Of a stretch of 64,000 nucleotides of DNA, positions 16,423 to 25,633 are shown piece after piece. This DNA comes from an uncultured Pseudohongiella sp. (GTDB lineage: Bacteria; Pseudomonadota; Gammaproteobacteria; Pseudomonadales; Pseudohongiellaceae): assembly GCA_951812715.1 (NCBI GenBank), contig OX638323.1:2894577-2958576 (forward strand). Direction: 5' to 3'. The notes under the pieces are model-generated. The model was not told the DNA's origin and did no database searches. It saw nothing but the letters and a program-made list of their open reading frames with translations. The translations under genes and the position numbers were made by a program. The stretch's first letter is position 1. Each line of letters opens with the position of its first letter.

Positions 16423-17405
16423 GAGCGCTCATTAATCTCGACGCAAACAGTATCTCCGACGCCGTTCAGGCCGCCGCCCAGGTCCGGGCCGAAGGCCGTA
16501 TCGCGGCATTTTCCGGCGGTGGCACGGATCTGTTGCAGCAAATCAAGGATGGCACCGATCCGGCAGACGTCATCGTCAATCTGCGCACGGTAAATGAAGC
16601 GCGCGAGATCGAGGAGGGCGCCGGCGGAATTTCTATTGGCGGTCTCGCCACATTGACCCGGGTAATGGAAAACGCAGCGGTGCGCGCCCGCCTGCCGGCC
16701 CTGGCCCAGGCCGCGGAAAGCGTAGGAACTCCGCAAATCCGCAATGTGGCGACGGTCGCCGGAAACATGACCCAGCGCCCCTGGTGCTGGTATTACCGCA
16801 ACGGTTTCAATTGCTTCAAGGCGGGCGGCGAGGAGTGCTTTTCGGTAAACGGCGAAAACGGTCAGCACGCCATTTTTGGCGGCGGACCCAGCTTCATCGT
16901 GCATCCATCCGACATTGCGCCGGTGCTGGTGGCCTTCGAAGCCATTTTCCAGCTTGCCGGGCCGGATGGCGAGCGGGAAGTGCCCGCGGCGGAGTTCTTC
17001 GTGCTGCCCAGGGTTGATCCGGTCAACGAGAACGTGCTCGATGAATCGGAATTGCTGGCGCGGATTGTGGTGCCATCGCCGCCGGAAAACACCGTGAGCA
17101 GCTATTACAAGGTCATGGATCGGGCCGCCTGGACCCACGCTGAAATCGGCGTGGCCACGGTCATCCGGCGCGACGGCAACGCCGTGACGGACGCGCGCGT
17201 CGTGCTTTCCGGCGTGGCGCCGATTCCGTGGCGGCTGCGCGCGGTCGAGGAATTCCTTGCCGGCAAGCCGATTACCGCGGAAGTAGCGCGCGAAGCCGGC
17301 GAAATATCGATCGAGGGCGCCCAGCCGCTGGCGAAGAACCGCCACAAACTGCCCATGACCAGCGCCGCGGTGGAACGTTCTGTCTTCGGCCTGGCGGCGG
17401 GTTGA
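16419..17405 (+). CDS. FAD-binding subunit of the molybdenum hydroxylase
   Basis: This 328-residue protein has the FAD-binding segments FSGGGTDLLQQIKDG and IRNVATVAGNMTQRPWCWYYR. It also has FNCFKAGGEECF, which in PaoB-type subunits supplies extra cysteines for a [4Fe-4S] cluster. It overlaps the catalytic subunit by 4 bp. Together the three subunits pass electrons from the molybdenum centre through the iron-sulfur clusters to FAD and then to an acceptor. No XdhC-type maturation chaperone gene is seen in the operon. Confidence 0.9.
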   Translation: MRALINLDANSISDAVQAAAQVRAEGRIAAFSGGGTDLLQQIKDGTDPADVIVNLRTVNEAREIEEGAGGISIGGLATLTRVMENAAVRARLPALAQAAESVGTPQIRNVATVAGNMTQRPWCWYYRNGFNCFKAGGEECFSVNGENGQHAIFGGGPSFIVHPSDIAPVLVAFEAIFQLAGPDGEREVPAAEFFVLPRVDPVNENVLDESELLARIVVPSPPENTVSSYYKVMDRAAWTHAEIGVATVIRRDGNAVTDARVVLSGVAPIPWRLRAVEEFLAGKPITAEVAREAGEISIEGAQPLAKNRHKLPMTSAAVERSVFGLAAG

Positions 17406-17418
17406 GCGGGCGGCGTCG

Positions 17419-17796
17419 ATGGGCATGAAGCGCAGAGATTTCCTGTTCCTCGCCCAGGCGGGAGAGGGCTGCGTGCGGCTGTCTTGCGAACAACTCTACA
17501 TGCACTATCGCGATCTTGAGCGAGCGGTCGCCAGCGCCGCGAAGGTAACGCCCGGAGGCGCCGAATGGTGGGCGGGAGAACCCGAATCGGCCCTGGCGCT
17601 GGAGTCGCCGGAGGAGTTTTTCCGCCGCCTCGGCGAGACCTTGCGCGGCAAGCGCAGGCTGGAACTGACGGATCTGGAATGGCTCGCGGATTCCCGTTTG
17701 CGGCAGGAAGTAGGGGACTTGCTTGACGAGTTTCGCGCTGGTGGCGGCAAGGTGGCGTTCGCTGCACCGGCGCAATCCGCGGAGGCTAGCACATGA
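17419..17796 (+). CDS. uncharacterised operon protein (MKRRDFLFL start)
   Basis: This 125-residue protein begins MGMKRRDFLFLAQ, which only loosely resembles a Tat motif, and continues with VRLSCEQLYMHYRDLE and a C-terminal half ending LLDEFRAGGGKVAF. It contains no membrane segment and no cofactor motif. It sits 13 bp behind the FAD subunit and overlaps the next gene by 4 bp, so it belongs to the operon. I do not recognise the family. Confidence 0.7.
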   Translation: MGMKRRDFLFLAQAGEGCVRLSCEQLYMHYRDLERAVASAAKVTPGGAEWWAGEPESALALESPEEFFRRLGETLRGKRRLELTDLEWLADSRLRQEVGDLLDEFRAGGGKVAFAAPAQSAEAST

Positions 17797-18137
17797 AACC
17801 AGCACGATTGCTGTTGGTGATTTTCGCATCCGGTTTGCTATTACTCGCCGGCTGTGGCGCCGAACCCACCGGCGCGGAGCCCGCCGCCGACACCGGCCAG
17901 GATTTGGCGCGGCGCGTGGAAGCGGCATTGGCGGCGGCGGGCGACCTGCCGCAAGACCTGTCGGTCGAGGTTAATGACAGCATAGTGACGATTTCCGGCG
18001 CGCTCGCCTGCGAGGATTGCGGCGGAAACCGTACTCCCGGCACAACCGGGACCGTGCAACAATCCCTTGGAACCGTTGTGCGAGCGGTGCCGGGCGTCAC
18101 CGAAGTCCTGTTCCAACTCGATTACGCCAACGAATAG
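17793..18137 (+). CDS. BON-domain-like lipoprotein
   Basis: This 114-residue protein has a lipoprotein signal with lipobox LLAGC near residue 20. A single BON-like domain follows (DLARRVEAALAAAGDLPQDLSVEV, NDSIVTISG, VVRAVPGVTEVLFQLDY), with an inserted CEDCGG loop. BON domains bind phospholipid or other ligands in the periplasm. It is the last gene of the Mo-hydroxylase operon, so it could hold the exported enzyme near the membrane; that is inference. Confidence 0.75.
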   Translation: MKPARLLLVIFASGLLLLAGCGAEPTGAEPAADTGQDLARRVEAALAAAGDLPQDLSVEVNDSIVTISGALACEDCGGNRTPGTTGTVQQSLGTVVRAVPGVTEVLFQLDYANE

Positions 18138-18229
18138 AGCGCCAATTCACAATCCGCCCCGGCGCGCGAGCGAGCGGAACTGATTAGCAAGCGGTCACGC
18201 GGCGCGACGGGCTGGAGCGCAAGGCATAA

Positions 18230-18680
18230 CTACAAGTCGCTGGGGAGCAGAATTCCCAATCCCCAGCGCTGTTCACGCCACAATTCGATCAAATGCCGGT
18301 ACATTTCAGGCATTTCATCCTTGAGGTTTCGCGTTTCCCCGGGATCGGCGATCACGTCGTACAACTCGAAAGTGGATTCGTCAAAAGGACTGCTGGTAGT
18401 AACCAGTTTCCAGTTGCCCTGGCGCAAGTAGGATTGCCCGACGTGGGAAAAAACAGTCACGTAGTCATCGTCATGCACGCGGTCGCTCTCTCCCGCCAAC
18501 AAGGGAAGCAAGGATTCTCCCAACATGGGCGCGATAGCGTCGTCTTGCGGATAAGTCGCATTTGCTGCCTCGATCAGCGTTGGCGCGATGTCCATCACGG
18601 TCAGATAGCTGTTATCGATCACATTGACATGATTTACCCCGGCGCCGGCGATGATCAGGGGGGCAACTATGCCTGATTTC
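18230..18680 (-). pseudogene. C-terminal remnant of a sulfatase
   Basis: The minus strand encodes the C-terminal part of an arylsulfatase: VAPLIIAGAGV, SYLTVMDIAPTLIEAA and FELYDVIADPGETRNLKDEMPE. The catalytic N-terminal half with the Cys/Ser-x-Pro-x-Arg motif is missing, and upstream DNA runs directly into the pcaH promoter region. About two-thirds of the gene has been lost. It fits a history of sulfated-polysaccharide use. Confidence 0.8.
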
Positions 18681-18800
18681 CCGCCCGCTGGTAAGCATGC
18701 GGGGTCTCGGCCGCCGCCTTCTGATATGCTTGCGAAGCTTCGGTGGCGACTCGATGGAAAGCTCGATAGCCGTCGTCGATAAATTGATCGAGAATCGGCA

Positions 18801-19529
18801 ATGTCGGGCATCGACAGTTCGCAACATCCCCCTTTCATTTTTCCGGCCTATCAGTCGTCCGTTTTGCGTGGTCCGACGCGGCCGCTGTTCGACCTTGGAG
18901 CGTTCCATGCGGCACAATCCGGCGCCGCGTTAGAGGCGCGGGCTTCCCTGGCCGGCCGATTCCGCTTGGGCGAACTTGATCACGACATGACCCGCAACGC
19001 GCGGCAGGGGGGCGAACCGCTTGGCGAGCGAATCGTCGTTTCAGGCCGGGTGCTTGATGAGCGCGGCAATTCGGTTTCCGGCGCGCTGATCGAGATCTGG
19101 CAGGCGAACTCGAGCGGGCGCTATGCCCACAAGGCGGACGATCACGACGCGCCGATCGATCCAAACTTTCTCGGCGCCGGCAGATGCATTACCGGCCCGG
19201 AAGGCCGCTATCGCTTCTACACCATCAAGCCCGGCGCCTATCCCTGGAAAAACCATCACAATGCCTGGCGTCCCCAACATATCCATTTTTCGGTGATCGG
19301 TAGTTCCATCGTCTGCAGGCTGGCCACGCAGATGTACTTTCCCGGCGACCCGCTGCTTGATCTCGACCCGATCTTCAAGGCAGTTCCGGCCCCGGCTCGC
19401 GACCGCCTGATCGCGCATTTCGACCTGGGAGTCACTCAGCCGGATTTCGCGCTTGGTTACCATTTCGACATCGTCGTGGCCGGCTCCAGCGCGACGCCAC
19501 AGGACGATCACCGGGGTGGCGATCAGTGA
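18801..19529 (+). CDS. pcaH: protocatechuate 3,4-dioxygenase beta subunit
   Basis: PcaH binds the catalytic non-haem iron(III) that opens the protocatechuate ring. All ligands are present: Tyr108 (GRYAHK), Tyr147 (YPWKN), and His160 and His162 (RPQHIHFS), with Arg157 in WRP. These equal Pseudomonas Tyr408, Tyr447, His460 and His462 after the known 300 offset. Length, 242 residues, is normal. The stop overlaps pcaG (GTGA). No pcaB, C, D or other beta-ketoadipate genes are in the window. Confidence 0.95.
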   Translation: MSGIDSSQHPPFIFPAYQSSVLRGPTRPLFDLGAFHAAQSGAALEARASLAGRFRLGELDHDMTRNARQGGEPLGERIVVSGRVLDERGNSVSGALIEIWQANSSGRYAHKADDHDAPIDPNFLGAGRCITGPEGRYRFYTIKPGAYPWKNHHNAWRPQHIHFSVIGSSIVCRLATQMYFPGDPLLDLDPIFKAVPAPARDRLIAHFDLGVTQPDFALGYHFDIVVAGSSATPQDDHRGGDQ

Positions 19530-20110
19530 GCCAGGCGAGCAAACCGCCGCTGACGCCGTCCCAGACGGTAGGTCCGTATTTCGCCCTGGGACTGACGCTG
19601 GCTGAACATCAATCCACTATGAAATCCCTGGTTTCCAGCGAGATCCATGGCCAAGGCCAACCGATTTCGATCACCGGGCGAGTGTTCGACGGCGCAGGCA
19701 GGCCAGTCGATGACGCCATGCTGGAGATCGTGCAGGCCGATGCCAGCGGCCGCCTCGATAATGATGGTTTTGCTGGATTCGCGCGGGCGGATACCAGCAT
19801 GGAACCCGCTAACAGCTTTACCTTCCGGACGGTTAAACCAGGACCGGTGCGTGACGGCGAAGCGCCCTATATCTGCGTAATCGTCTTCATGCGGGGCATG
19901 TTATTGCATGCTTGCACGCGCATTTATTTTGCCGACGAAGAAGCGAATCTGAACGATCCCGTGTTCAGCCGCCTGCCCGAAGATCGCCGCGATACTTTAC
20001 TTGCCCGGCGCCTGGATGCAGCCGATCATGGCGCCTATCAATTCGATATCCACATGCAGGGCGAACGGGAAACCCTGTTTTTCAAATTGCCGAATGCGAC
20101 AAACGCATAA
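19526..20110 (+). CDS. pcaG: protocatechuate 3,4-dioxygenase alpha subunit
   Basis: This 194-residue protein starts at GTG (19526). It has the alpha-subunit pattern TPSQTVGPYFALGL at the N-terminus, ITGRVFDGAGRPVDDAMLEIVQAD in the core, and FRTVKPGPV later. It lacks the iron ligands, as expected for the alpha chain. The two chains assemble into a large (alpha-beta-Fe) oligomer in the cytoplasm. It is coupled to pcaH by a 4-bp overlap. Confidence 0.94.
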   Translation: MSQASKPPLTPSQTVGPYFALGLTLAEHQSTMKSLVSSEIHGQGQPISITGRVFDGAGRPVDDAMLEIVQADASGRLDNDGFAGFARADTSMEPANSFTFRTVKPGPVRDGEAPYICVIVFMRGMLLHACTRIYFADEEANLNDPVFSRLPEDRRDTLLARRLDAADHGAYQFDIHMQGERETLFFKLPNATNA

Positions 20111-20131
20111 CCGACGCCACCGAGGACTAAC

Positions 20132-21478
20132 GTGACCACCGATATCGTTGCAAGTATGAAAGAAGGCCCCATGCAGCCGGTACAGATCCTGGCCGTGACG
20201 ATCTGCGTGATCATCAACATGCTCGATGGTTTCGACGTGCTGGTTATGGCGTTCACCGCGCCATCCGTTGCCGCCGAATGGTCGCTGGACCCGCAATCGG
20301 TAGGCATTTTGTTGAGCGCGGGCCTGTTCGGCATGGCGGCTGGATCGTTGTTCATCGCGCCGCTGGCGGATCGGCTCGGGCGCCGCAATAACTTGCTCAT
20401 TTGTCTGAGCATCATCAGTGTGGGGATGTTTGCCTCCGCCTTTACCAATTCCGTAACGACGCTCGCCGCTGCCCGGGTCGTGGCCGGTCTCGGCATCGGC
20501 GGCGCTCTGGCTAGCCTCACCACGATTACGGCCGAGTATTCTTCGTATAAGCGGCAAGGATTCGCCATCAGCATGGTGCAGTCTGGCTACCCGGTCGGCG
20601 CGACCATCGGCGGAACCATCGCCGCATTCCTGATTGTCGCTTACGGCTGGCGATCCGTGTTTCTGTTCGGTTCGGTTTGCACATTGGCAATGATTCCCCT
20701 GGTGCTCAGATATTTGCCGGAATCTCTCGAATACCTGATCGAGCGCAAACCCGAAGGCGCGCTGACCAAAGTAAACAACCTGCTGCAACGGCTCGGTCAG
20801 GCGCCGGTCGCCGCGCTGCCGGCATCGCGGCAGCAGCGCACGGGGGCGCAAGGCAGCAGCGTGCTCGATCTCTTTGCCGCGCCGTTGAGGACTTCAACCC
20901 TGCTGCTTTGGTGCGCATTTTTCATGGTGATGCTCAGTTTCTATTTCGTCCTGAGCTGGACGCCGACCTTGTTGACCGATGCAGGACTGCGCGCGGAACA
21001 AGGTATTTCCGGTGGAGTATTGATGAACATCGGCGGCGTGATCGGCGGGGCGACGCTGGGATATATGACCGCGCGATTCTCGGCGCATCGGCTGACGGCC
21101 CTTTACATGGTGCTTTGCGCCGCGTTCATGATCGTGTTCGGACTGCTCGATGGCGGTCTGGGCTCGATGCTGGTAGTCGGTTTCGTGGTCGGATACTTCA
21201 TCTTCGGTTCGATAATCGGCGTATACAGTATCGCGCCGGATATCTATGGCACGGCCGTGCGCAATACCGGCATGGGCTGGGCGATCGGTATCGGCCGCTT
21301 TGGAGCGATCATAGGACCGTCAGCCGCGGGGTTTCTGCTTGCGCGAGGGTGGACGGGCGCCGAATGCTTCCTGGTCTTTTGCATACCCATGTTGATCGCG
21401 ATGGCTGCGATATTGCTGCTGAAGGCGCAACAGAACCGCCCACTCCATGTTTCAATTGAGAGTCCGGAACTCTCATAA
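20132..21478 (+). CDS. MFS aromatic-acid:H+ symporter (AAHS/PcaK-like)
   Basis: This 448-residue transporter has 12 predicted spans. The N-terminal half contains NMLDGFDVLVMAFTAP, the AAHS signature with charged residues in the first span, and the loop motif PLADRLGRRNNLL between spans 2 and 3. Start GTG at 20132 follows GAGGAC. Its place right behind pcaHG suggests uptake of protocatechuate or 4-hydroxybenzoate. Confidence 0.9.
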   Translation: MTTDIVASMKEGPMQPVQILAVTICVIINMLDGFDVLVMAFTAPSVAAEWSLDPQSVGILLSAGLFGMAAGSLFIAPLADRLGRRNNLLICLSIISVGMFASAFTNSVTTLAAARVVAGLGIGGALASLTTITAEYSSYKRQGFAISMVQSGYPVGATIGGTIAAFLIVAYGWRSVFLFGSVCTLAMIPLVLRYLPESLEYLIERKPEGALTKVNNLLQRLGQAPVAALPASRQQRTGAQGSSVLDLFAAPLRTSTLLLWCAFFMVMLSFYFVLSWTPTLLTDAGLRAEQGISGGVLMNIGGVIGGATLGYMTARFSAHRLTALYMVLCAAFMIVFGLLDGGLGSMLVVGFVVGYFIFGSIIGVYSIAPDIYGTAVRNTGMGWAIGIGRFGAIIGPSAAGFLLARGWTGAECFLVFCIPMLIAMAAILLLKAQQNRPLHVSIESPELS

Positions 21479-21498
21479 CTTCAAGTAAAGGAACCAGC

Positions 21499-22122
21499 GT
21501 GAAGCTGCATTGGTCTTCCAGGTCTCCCTACGTTCGAAAGGTCATGGTGGTCGCCCACGAAACCGGCCTGGACAAAAAAATAGCGACAGTTCGCTCCGCG
21601 GCGTCGCGAACCCGGATTAATCCCGATATCGTCAAGGATTCGCCTGTTGGGCGAATTCCGGTGATGGTGCTTGATGAAGGGATTGTTCTTACAGGATCGT
21701 TCGCGATCTGTGATTTTCTGGATTCACTGCACGACAATCGAAAAATGATCCCGGCCGATGGTCCTTCGCGATGGCGTGAACTGGAACTTCATGGAGTAGC
21801 CGACGGAACGCTGGACCTTCTGCTGAGTTGGCGCGGCGAAAAGATGAAACCGAAGGCTCAACGCAGCGAGGCTCTTTGCGAATCCTGTGCTGCCAGGGTC
21901 CAGAATTGTTTGCGCTGGCTGGATCAGCGAGCCAGGGAATTCGACAGTCAGGATTATCGCATTGGGCAGATAACCACGGGCATTGTCCTCGATTACCTGG
22001 ATTTTCGCTTTGCTGAAATTAACTGGCGCGCGGAATGTTCAATTCTGTGCGAATGGCACCAGGTTTTTGCCGCACGCCCTTCCAGCAAAGCGACGGAAAT
22101 TGTGGATGACGAGTTAAGCTGA
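21499..22122 (+). CDS. glutathione S-transferase-like protein
   Basis: This 207-residue protein has a thioredoxin-like N-terminal domain (MKLHWSSRSPYVRKVMVVAHETGL, then GRIPVMVLDEGIVLTGSFAICDFLD) and an all-helical C-terminal domain. Start GTG at 21499 follows AAAGGA, 20 bp behind the transporter, so it probably belongs to the pca operon. GST-like proteins there may isomerise or detoxify aromatic intermediates. The specific reaction is not visible. Confidence 0.82.
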   Translation: MKLHWSSRSPYVRKVMVVAHETGLDKKIATVRSAASRTRINPDIVKDSPVGRIPVMVLDEGIVLTGSFAICDFLDSLHDNRKMIPADGPSRWRELELHGVADGTLDLLLSWRGEKMKPKAQRSEALCESCAARVQNCLRWLDQRAREFDSQDYRIGQITTGIVLDYLDFRFAEINWRAECSILCEWHQVFAARPSSKATEIVDDELS

Positions 22123-22149
22123 ATCGCGAAGCGGACCCCTTTCTCGCGT

Positions 22150-22260
22150 GCGAATTCCGGATCATGGCCGCAGCATGCCGAGATTGATCTCGGATTCTTT
22201 GCCGGATGACTTTGGTAATGCAACCCCGGATGAATTGGTCGCTGGTCAAGCCGGGTCTCC
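22150..22260 (+). pseudogene. hipA remnant
   Basis: The short stretch LISDSLPDDFGNATPDELVAGQ closely matches the HipA segment LADSLPDDFGNS of the intact gene at 25627-26943. The rest of the gene is absent or scrambled. It marks an earlier toxin-antitoxin locus. Confidence 0.45.
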
Positions 22261-22474
22261 CGGCGCTCGAGCGCTCTTCGGAGAACGGCAAGGAAAAACC
22301 TCGACCGGGATCGGCGGAGGTTTTGGCCGGTGGCGGCGAGAGCAGTCGAAAAATCGCCTAATGCGTTGATATTAAGAGGTATTTTCTATATCCGGAACAC
22401 ACGGTGTTACTATTGGTGCTGCAATTGGATAAAGCGATAGTTAGTCGTTCAATCACAGCTAATTTAACAGAGGT

Positions 22475-23734
22475 TTATTGAGTCAATTGTATGCGTTCCA
22501 TGTCTGCCATCTGACCGTAGCTGGAAGTGATGACCCGTTCCCCCTGCCGCAGACCTTCCCTGACCTCGACATAACGGATATTACGGCGGCCAACCCGAAT
22601 GTCCCGACGCATGGCAAATTCTCCGCTAGCGTCGAGCACGAAAACCCAGTTACCCCCGGTGTCCTGGATAAAGCCGCCCAATGGCAGTAGCAGGGATTCC
22701 ACGGGATTACCCAGGGTGAGTTCCATTTGCAGGGTCTGACCACGACGAATGTTGGCAGGCGGCATACCTTGGAATATCAAGTCGACCTCAAAGGTCCCTT
22801 CGGTGATCTCCGGGTAGACCTTGGTCACGCTGGCGCCGAATTCGATACCCCCTAGGCTAAAGTTTGCGTCCTGACCGGCGGTTACTCGAGACACATAGTA
22901 CTCATCGATTTGAGCCACTACCTTGTACCGGTCAATCACATCGATCTGACCCAGGCGCTGACCGTTCTGTTTGCTCTCACCGATCTCTACCGGAAACGAT
23001 GTGAGTTGCCCGGAGATGGGCGCCCTCACCAGCAGGCTATCGAAGCTGGTCTGGGATATTTGCAGATTCTCCTCCAGCATCGCGATCTGTTCCTGAATCT
23101 GGATGAGCCGAACTTCCCGCTCTGTATCTTGCACTTGTTGAAATGCCTTGAGGTTGGCGAGAACTTTTTCCTGATAAATCAACTCATCGGTAATCGCGTC
23201 GTACTCTTCCTCTGAGATTAGACTGTCGCTGATCAATTTTTCAAAACGCTCCTTCTGGCGCTTTAACGTGATAATGCGATATTCCGTGTCTATTCTTTGA
23301 CGTTCAGTGGATAGCCTGGAATACTCGAAGCCAGTTGTCAGATTGTTCAGAAAATTCAGTTGCTCCGTCGTTCCCGCATCGGCCTGTGCCGCATTCAATC
23401 GGGTCTCGGTGTTGGTCAACTGCACCAATGGCGCGCCCGCTTCGACGAAACTACCCTCTTCCACGAACACTTCTTCGACGGCGCCACCGATTACGGCATC
23501 AAGGAACACGGATTGAAAGGGCTGGATCGTGCCACGGATCGGAATCAGGTCTTCGAAGGCGCCGTATTCGACGTCAGATACGATGAGCTGCTCCTGGGAT
23601 ATACGATAGGTGCGAATAGATGCGTCCGCCAGTAGCTGGTAGAGATACCAGCCGCCAGCCGCAATCAGCGCAACGATCAACCCCCATTGCCAGATTGCGA
23701 GTTTTTTCTTCTCTATTGCTTTATCCATTGACAT
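22475..23734 (-). CDS. MacA/HlyD-family periplasmic adaptor
   Basis: This 419-residue protein has one N-terminal span (LAIWQWGLIVALIAAGGWYLY), a lipoyl-like half-motif (VFLDAVIGGAVEEVFVEEGSFV), a long coiled coil (about 120-230) and a beta-barrel part with PPANIRRGQTLQM. Such adaptors bridge an inner-membrane ABC or RND pump to the outer membrane. The ATPase gene lies just upstream (84 bp), but no permease gene is present on either side, so the transporter is incomplete here. The DNA is more AT-rich than the flanks. Confidence 0.88.
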   Translation of the reverse strand: MSMDKAIEKKKLAIWQWGLIVALIAAGGWYLYQLLADASIRTYRISQEQLIVSDVEYGAFEDLIPIRGTIQPFQSVFLDAVIGGAVEEVFVEEGSFVEAGAPLVQLTNTETRLNAAQADAGTTEQLNFLNNLTTGFEYSRLSTERQRIDTEYRIITLKRQKERFEKLISDSLISEEEYDAITDELIYQEKVLANLKAFQQVQDTEREVRLIQIQEQIAMLEENLQISQTSFDSLLVRAPISGQLTSFPVEIGESKQNGQRLGQIDVIDRYKVVAQIDEYYVSRVTAGQDANFSLGGIEFGASVTKVYPEITEGTFEVDLIFQGMPPANIRRGQTLQMELTLGNPVESLLLPLGGFIQDTGGNWVFVLDASGEFAMRRDIRVGRRNIRYVEVREGLRQGERVITSSYGQMADMERIQLTQ

Positions 23735-23818
23735 ATCGATTATTTACACTTTCTTGAAATTCGTGAAATTGGTCATTGTTTGGTCATGATAAGTTACGAT
23801 CACGAGTGAAGTATAGAA

Positions 23819-24517
23819 TCAAGCAAATAAAGTTCTCTCCTTATTCTCAGCTTCGCTGATGATATTTCCGTCCAGCATACGCACGATGCGTTTACCGACG
23901 GCTGCGTCTTCTGCAGAGTGAGTAACCATGATAATGGTTGTGCCTTCGTCATTCAATCCTGCCAGAATTCCCATTACTTCCTTGCCGTGTTCGCTATCCA
24001 GGTTACCTGTGGGCTCATCTGCGAGTATCAAGTTGGGTTGATTAATAATTGCACGAGCGACTGCAACTCGCTGTTGCTGTCCACCGGATAATTGTTGGGG
24101 AAAGTGATTCCTTCGATGTGTCATATCCATTTTTTCCAGAACAGCTTCTACTTTCCGTTTGCGTTCCGCAGGTTGAATTTTGATATAGATAAGTGGTAAC
24201 TCTACATTTTCATATACGGTGAGTTCATCAATCAGATTGAAGCTCTGAAAAACGAATCCAATATTTTTCTTGCGTAGATTGGCCCGTTGACGTTCGTTAT
24301 AGGACGATACTTCCTCATCCAGAAACCAGTATTTTCCACCGTCAGGACTATCAATGAGACCGAGAATGTGAAGCAGGGTAGATTTACCGCAGCCAGATGG
24401 TCCCATAATGCAAGTAAACTCACCCTGATCAACTTTTAAATCGACTTCAGCAAGGGCCGTGGTTTCAACTTCTTCGGTGCGAAATGTCTTAATCATTCCT
24501 TCAATATTCAAAATCAT
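23819..24517 (-). CDS. MacB/LolD-type ABC transporter ATPase
   Basis: This 232-residue ATPase has Walker A GPSGCGKST near residue 39, Q-loop VFQSFNLI, signature LSGGQQQRVAVARA, Walker B LILADEPTGNLD and H-loop VTHS. The insert near the Q-loop and the PTGNLD motif are those of MacB/LolD/FtsE-type enzymes that drive FtsX-like permeases. No permease is next to it: upstream DNA is an IS256 relic. Probably the permease gene was lost or lies elsewhere. Confidence 0.9.
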   Translation of the reverse strand: MILNIEGMIKTFRTEEVETTALAEVDLKVDQGEFTCIMGPSGCGKSTLLHILGLIDSPDGGKYWFLDEEVSSYNERQRANLRKKNIGFVFQSFNLIDELTVYENVELPLIYIKIQPAERKRKVEAVLEKMDMTHRRNHFPQQLSGGQQQRVAVARAIINQPNLILADEPTGNLDSEHGKEVMGILAGLNDEGTTIIMVTHSAEDAAVGKRIVRMLDGNIISEAENKERTLFA

Positions 24518-24656
24518 ATTTGTTCCCTAAATTCTCCTCTCTTTTCTCATTTCCTGATTATCGACGCGTCGAAATCGTAAGCTGATTGGGAATGCGGCTT
24601 CACATAATTGTGGTATAAATCAGAGCGATGGTCAAATCTGGTGTATGGCAAGTTAG

Positions 24657-25160
24657 TCATGCAGCCTCTCTGCTGTTTTCGTTGATCACTTCTTCGCCGT
24701 CCCTGAATTTCACTCCTTCGATGACTTTGCCGAGTTGCCGGAAGCCGCGTAGCCGCTTCCAGGATTTCTCGGCGCGCATCCCCATCTTGTAAATCATCGA
24801 CAACATCGTCTTCCGCGTCACGCGACCCTTGGCCCGCAAACTCCGGTGGCGGATCGTCGCGAACGCCGATTCGATCACGTTCGTCGTGCGCAAATGCGTC
24901 CAGTGTTTGGCCGGAAAGTCGTAAAATGCGAGCAACTCCTCCCGGTCCCGGCTCAGGCAGCCTGCGGCCTTCGGATACTTGTCTTGACAACACGCCAGCC
25001 AGCGGTCGAAAGCGCGCTCGGCTCGGTCCCGGGTTTTCGCCTTCCAGATCTCATGCAGACCCTCCTTCGCCTTCGACTGGCTCGACTTGGGCAAATAGTT
25101 CAGCACGTTGCCCGACTTGTGCATCCAGCAGCGCTGACCGCGCGTCTCCGGATACTCGGA
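24657..25160 (-). pseudogene. IS256-family transposase, C-terminal remnant
   Basis: The minus strand encodes the C-terminal part of a mutator/IS256 transposase: QRCWMHKSGNVLNYLPKS, then HWTHLRTTNVIESAFATIRHR and the final RGFRQLGKVIEGVKF. The catalytic glutamate lies in the TNVIESAF segment. The N-terminal half is missing, broken near 25160. Flanks at 24540-24656 probably hold the element's right end, but no full inverted repeat pair can be drawn. Confidence 0.85.
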
Positions 25161-25241
25161 ATCCTTTGAAATTCTTGATTTCGCGCCGCCGGTCGCCTCT
25201 AACCGCGATACCGCTATGCATCTTCATTGCTCAAATGCGTT

Positions 25242-25303
25242 AATATGCTAATATTGGTACTTAAATATAAGTATATGATTTTAAGTTCCATATATAGCAT
25301 ATT
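25242..25303. promoter_or_regulatory. candidate HipB operator pair
   Basis: AATATGCTA at 25242-25250 and its exact inverted copy TAGCATATT at 25295-25303 flank an AT-rich promoter region and abut the hipB start codon. The arrangement suits autorepression by a HipB dimer pair; inferred. Confidence 0.55.
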
Positions 25304-25633
25304 ATGGTCATACAAACGAATACACCCGCCGCAATCGCGGAAGAGCTTGGAGAACGGCTGAAACAAGCCCGGCTAAACCGGGATATGACGCAGTCAGAGG
25401 TAGCTGAACGTGCGGGCGTTTCCAGAAAAGCAGTACTAAACGCCGAAAAGGGAATTGTGCGGCTGGAAGTCCTGCTCGCAATCATGGCGGCATTGGACTT
25501 GACCGGTCAGTTGGACCTGTTTCTGCCGAGCCAGGAAATTTCTCCGATTCAACTTTCCAGGTTGAAGGGGAAAGTGCGTCAAAGAGCCTCTGGCCAGCGC
25601 AAGATCAAGGTTGAAGAGCCGCCGGAATGGTAA
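25304..25633 (+). CDS. hipB: HipB-like XRE-family antitoxin
   Basis: This 109-residue protein has an N-terminal Cro/XRE helix-turn-helix (LGERLKQARLNRDMTQSEVAERAGVSRKAV type sequence, about 15-70). The C-terminal tail is basic. It overlaps the next gene by 7 bp, the standard hipBA order. It would bind HipA and repress the promoter through the inverted repeats just upstream. Confidence 0.87.
   Translation: MVIQTNTPAAIAEELGERLKQARLNRDMTQSEVAERAGVSRKAVLNAEKGIVRLEVLLAIMAALDLTGQLDLFLPSQEISPIQLSRLKGKVRQRASGQRKIKVEEPPEW

Noticed and set aside
16275..17426. 383-residue minus-strand frame
   Set aside because: Antisense to the FAD subunit and catalytic subunit genes, which have clear motifs.
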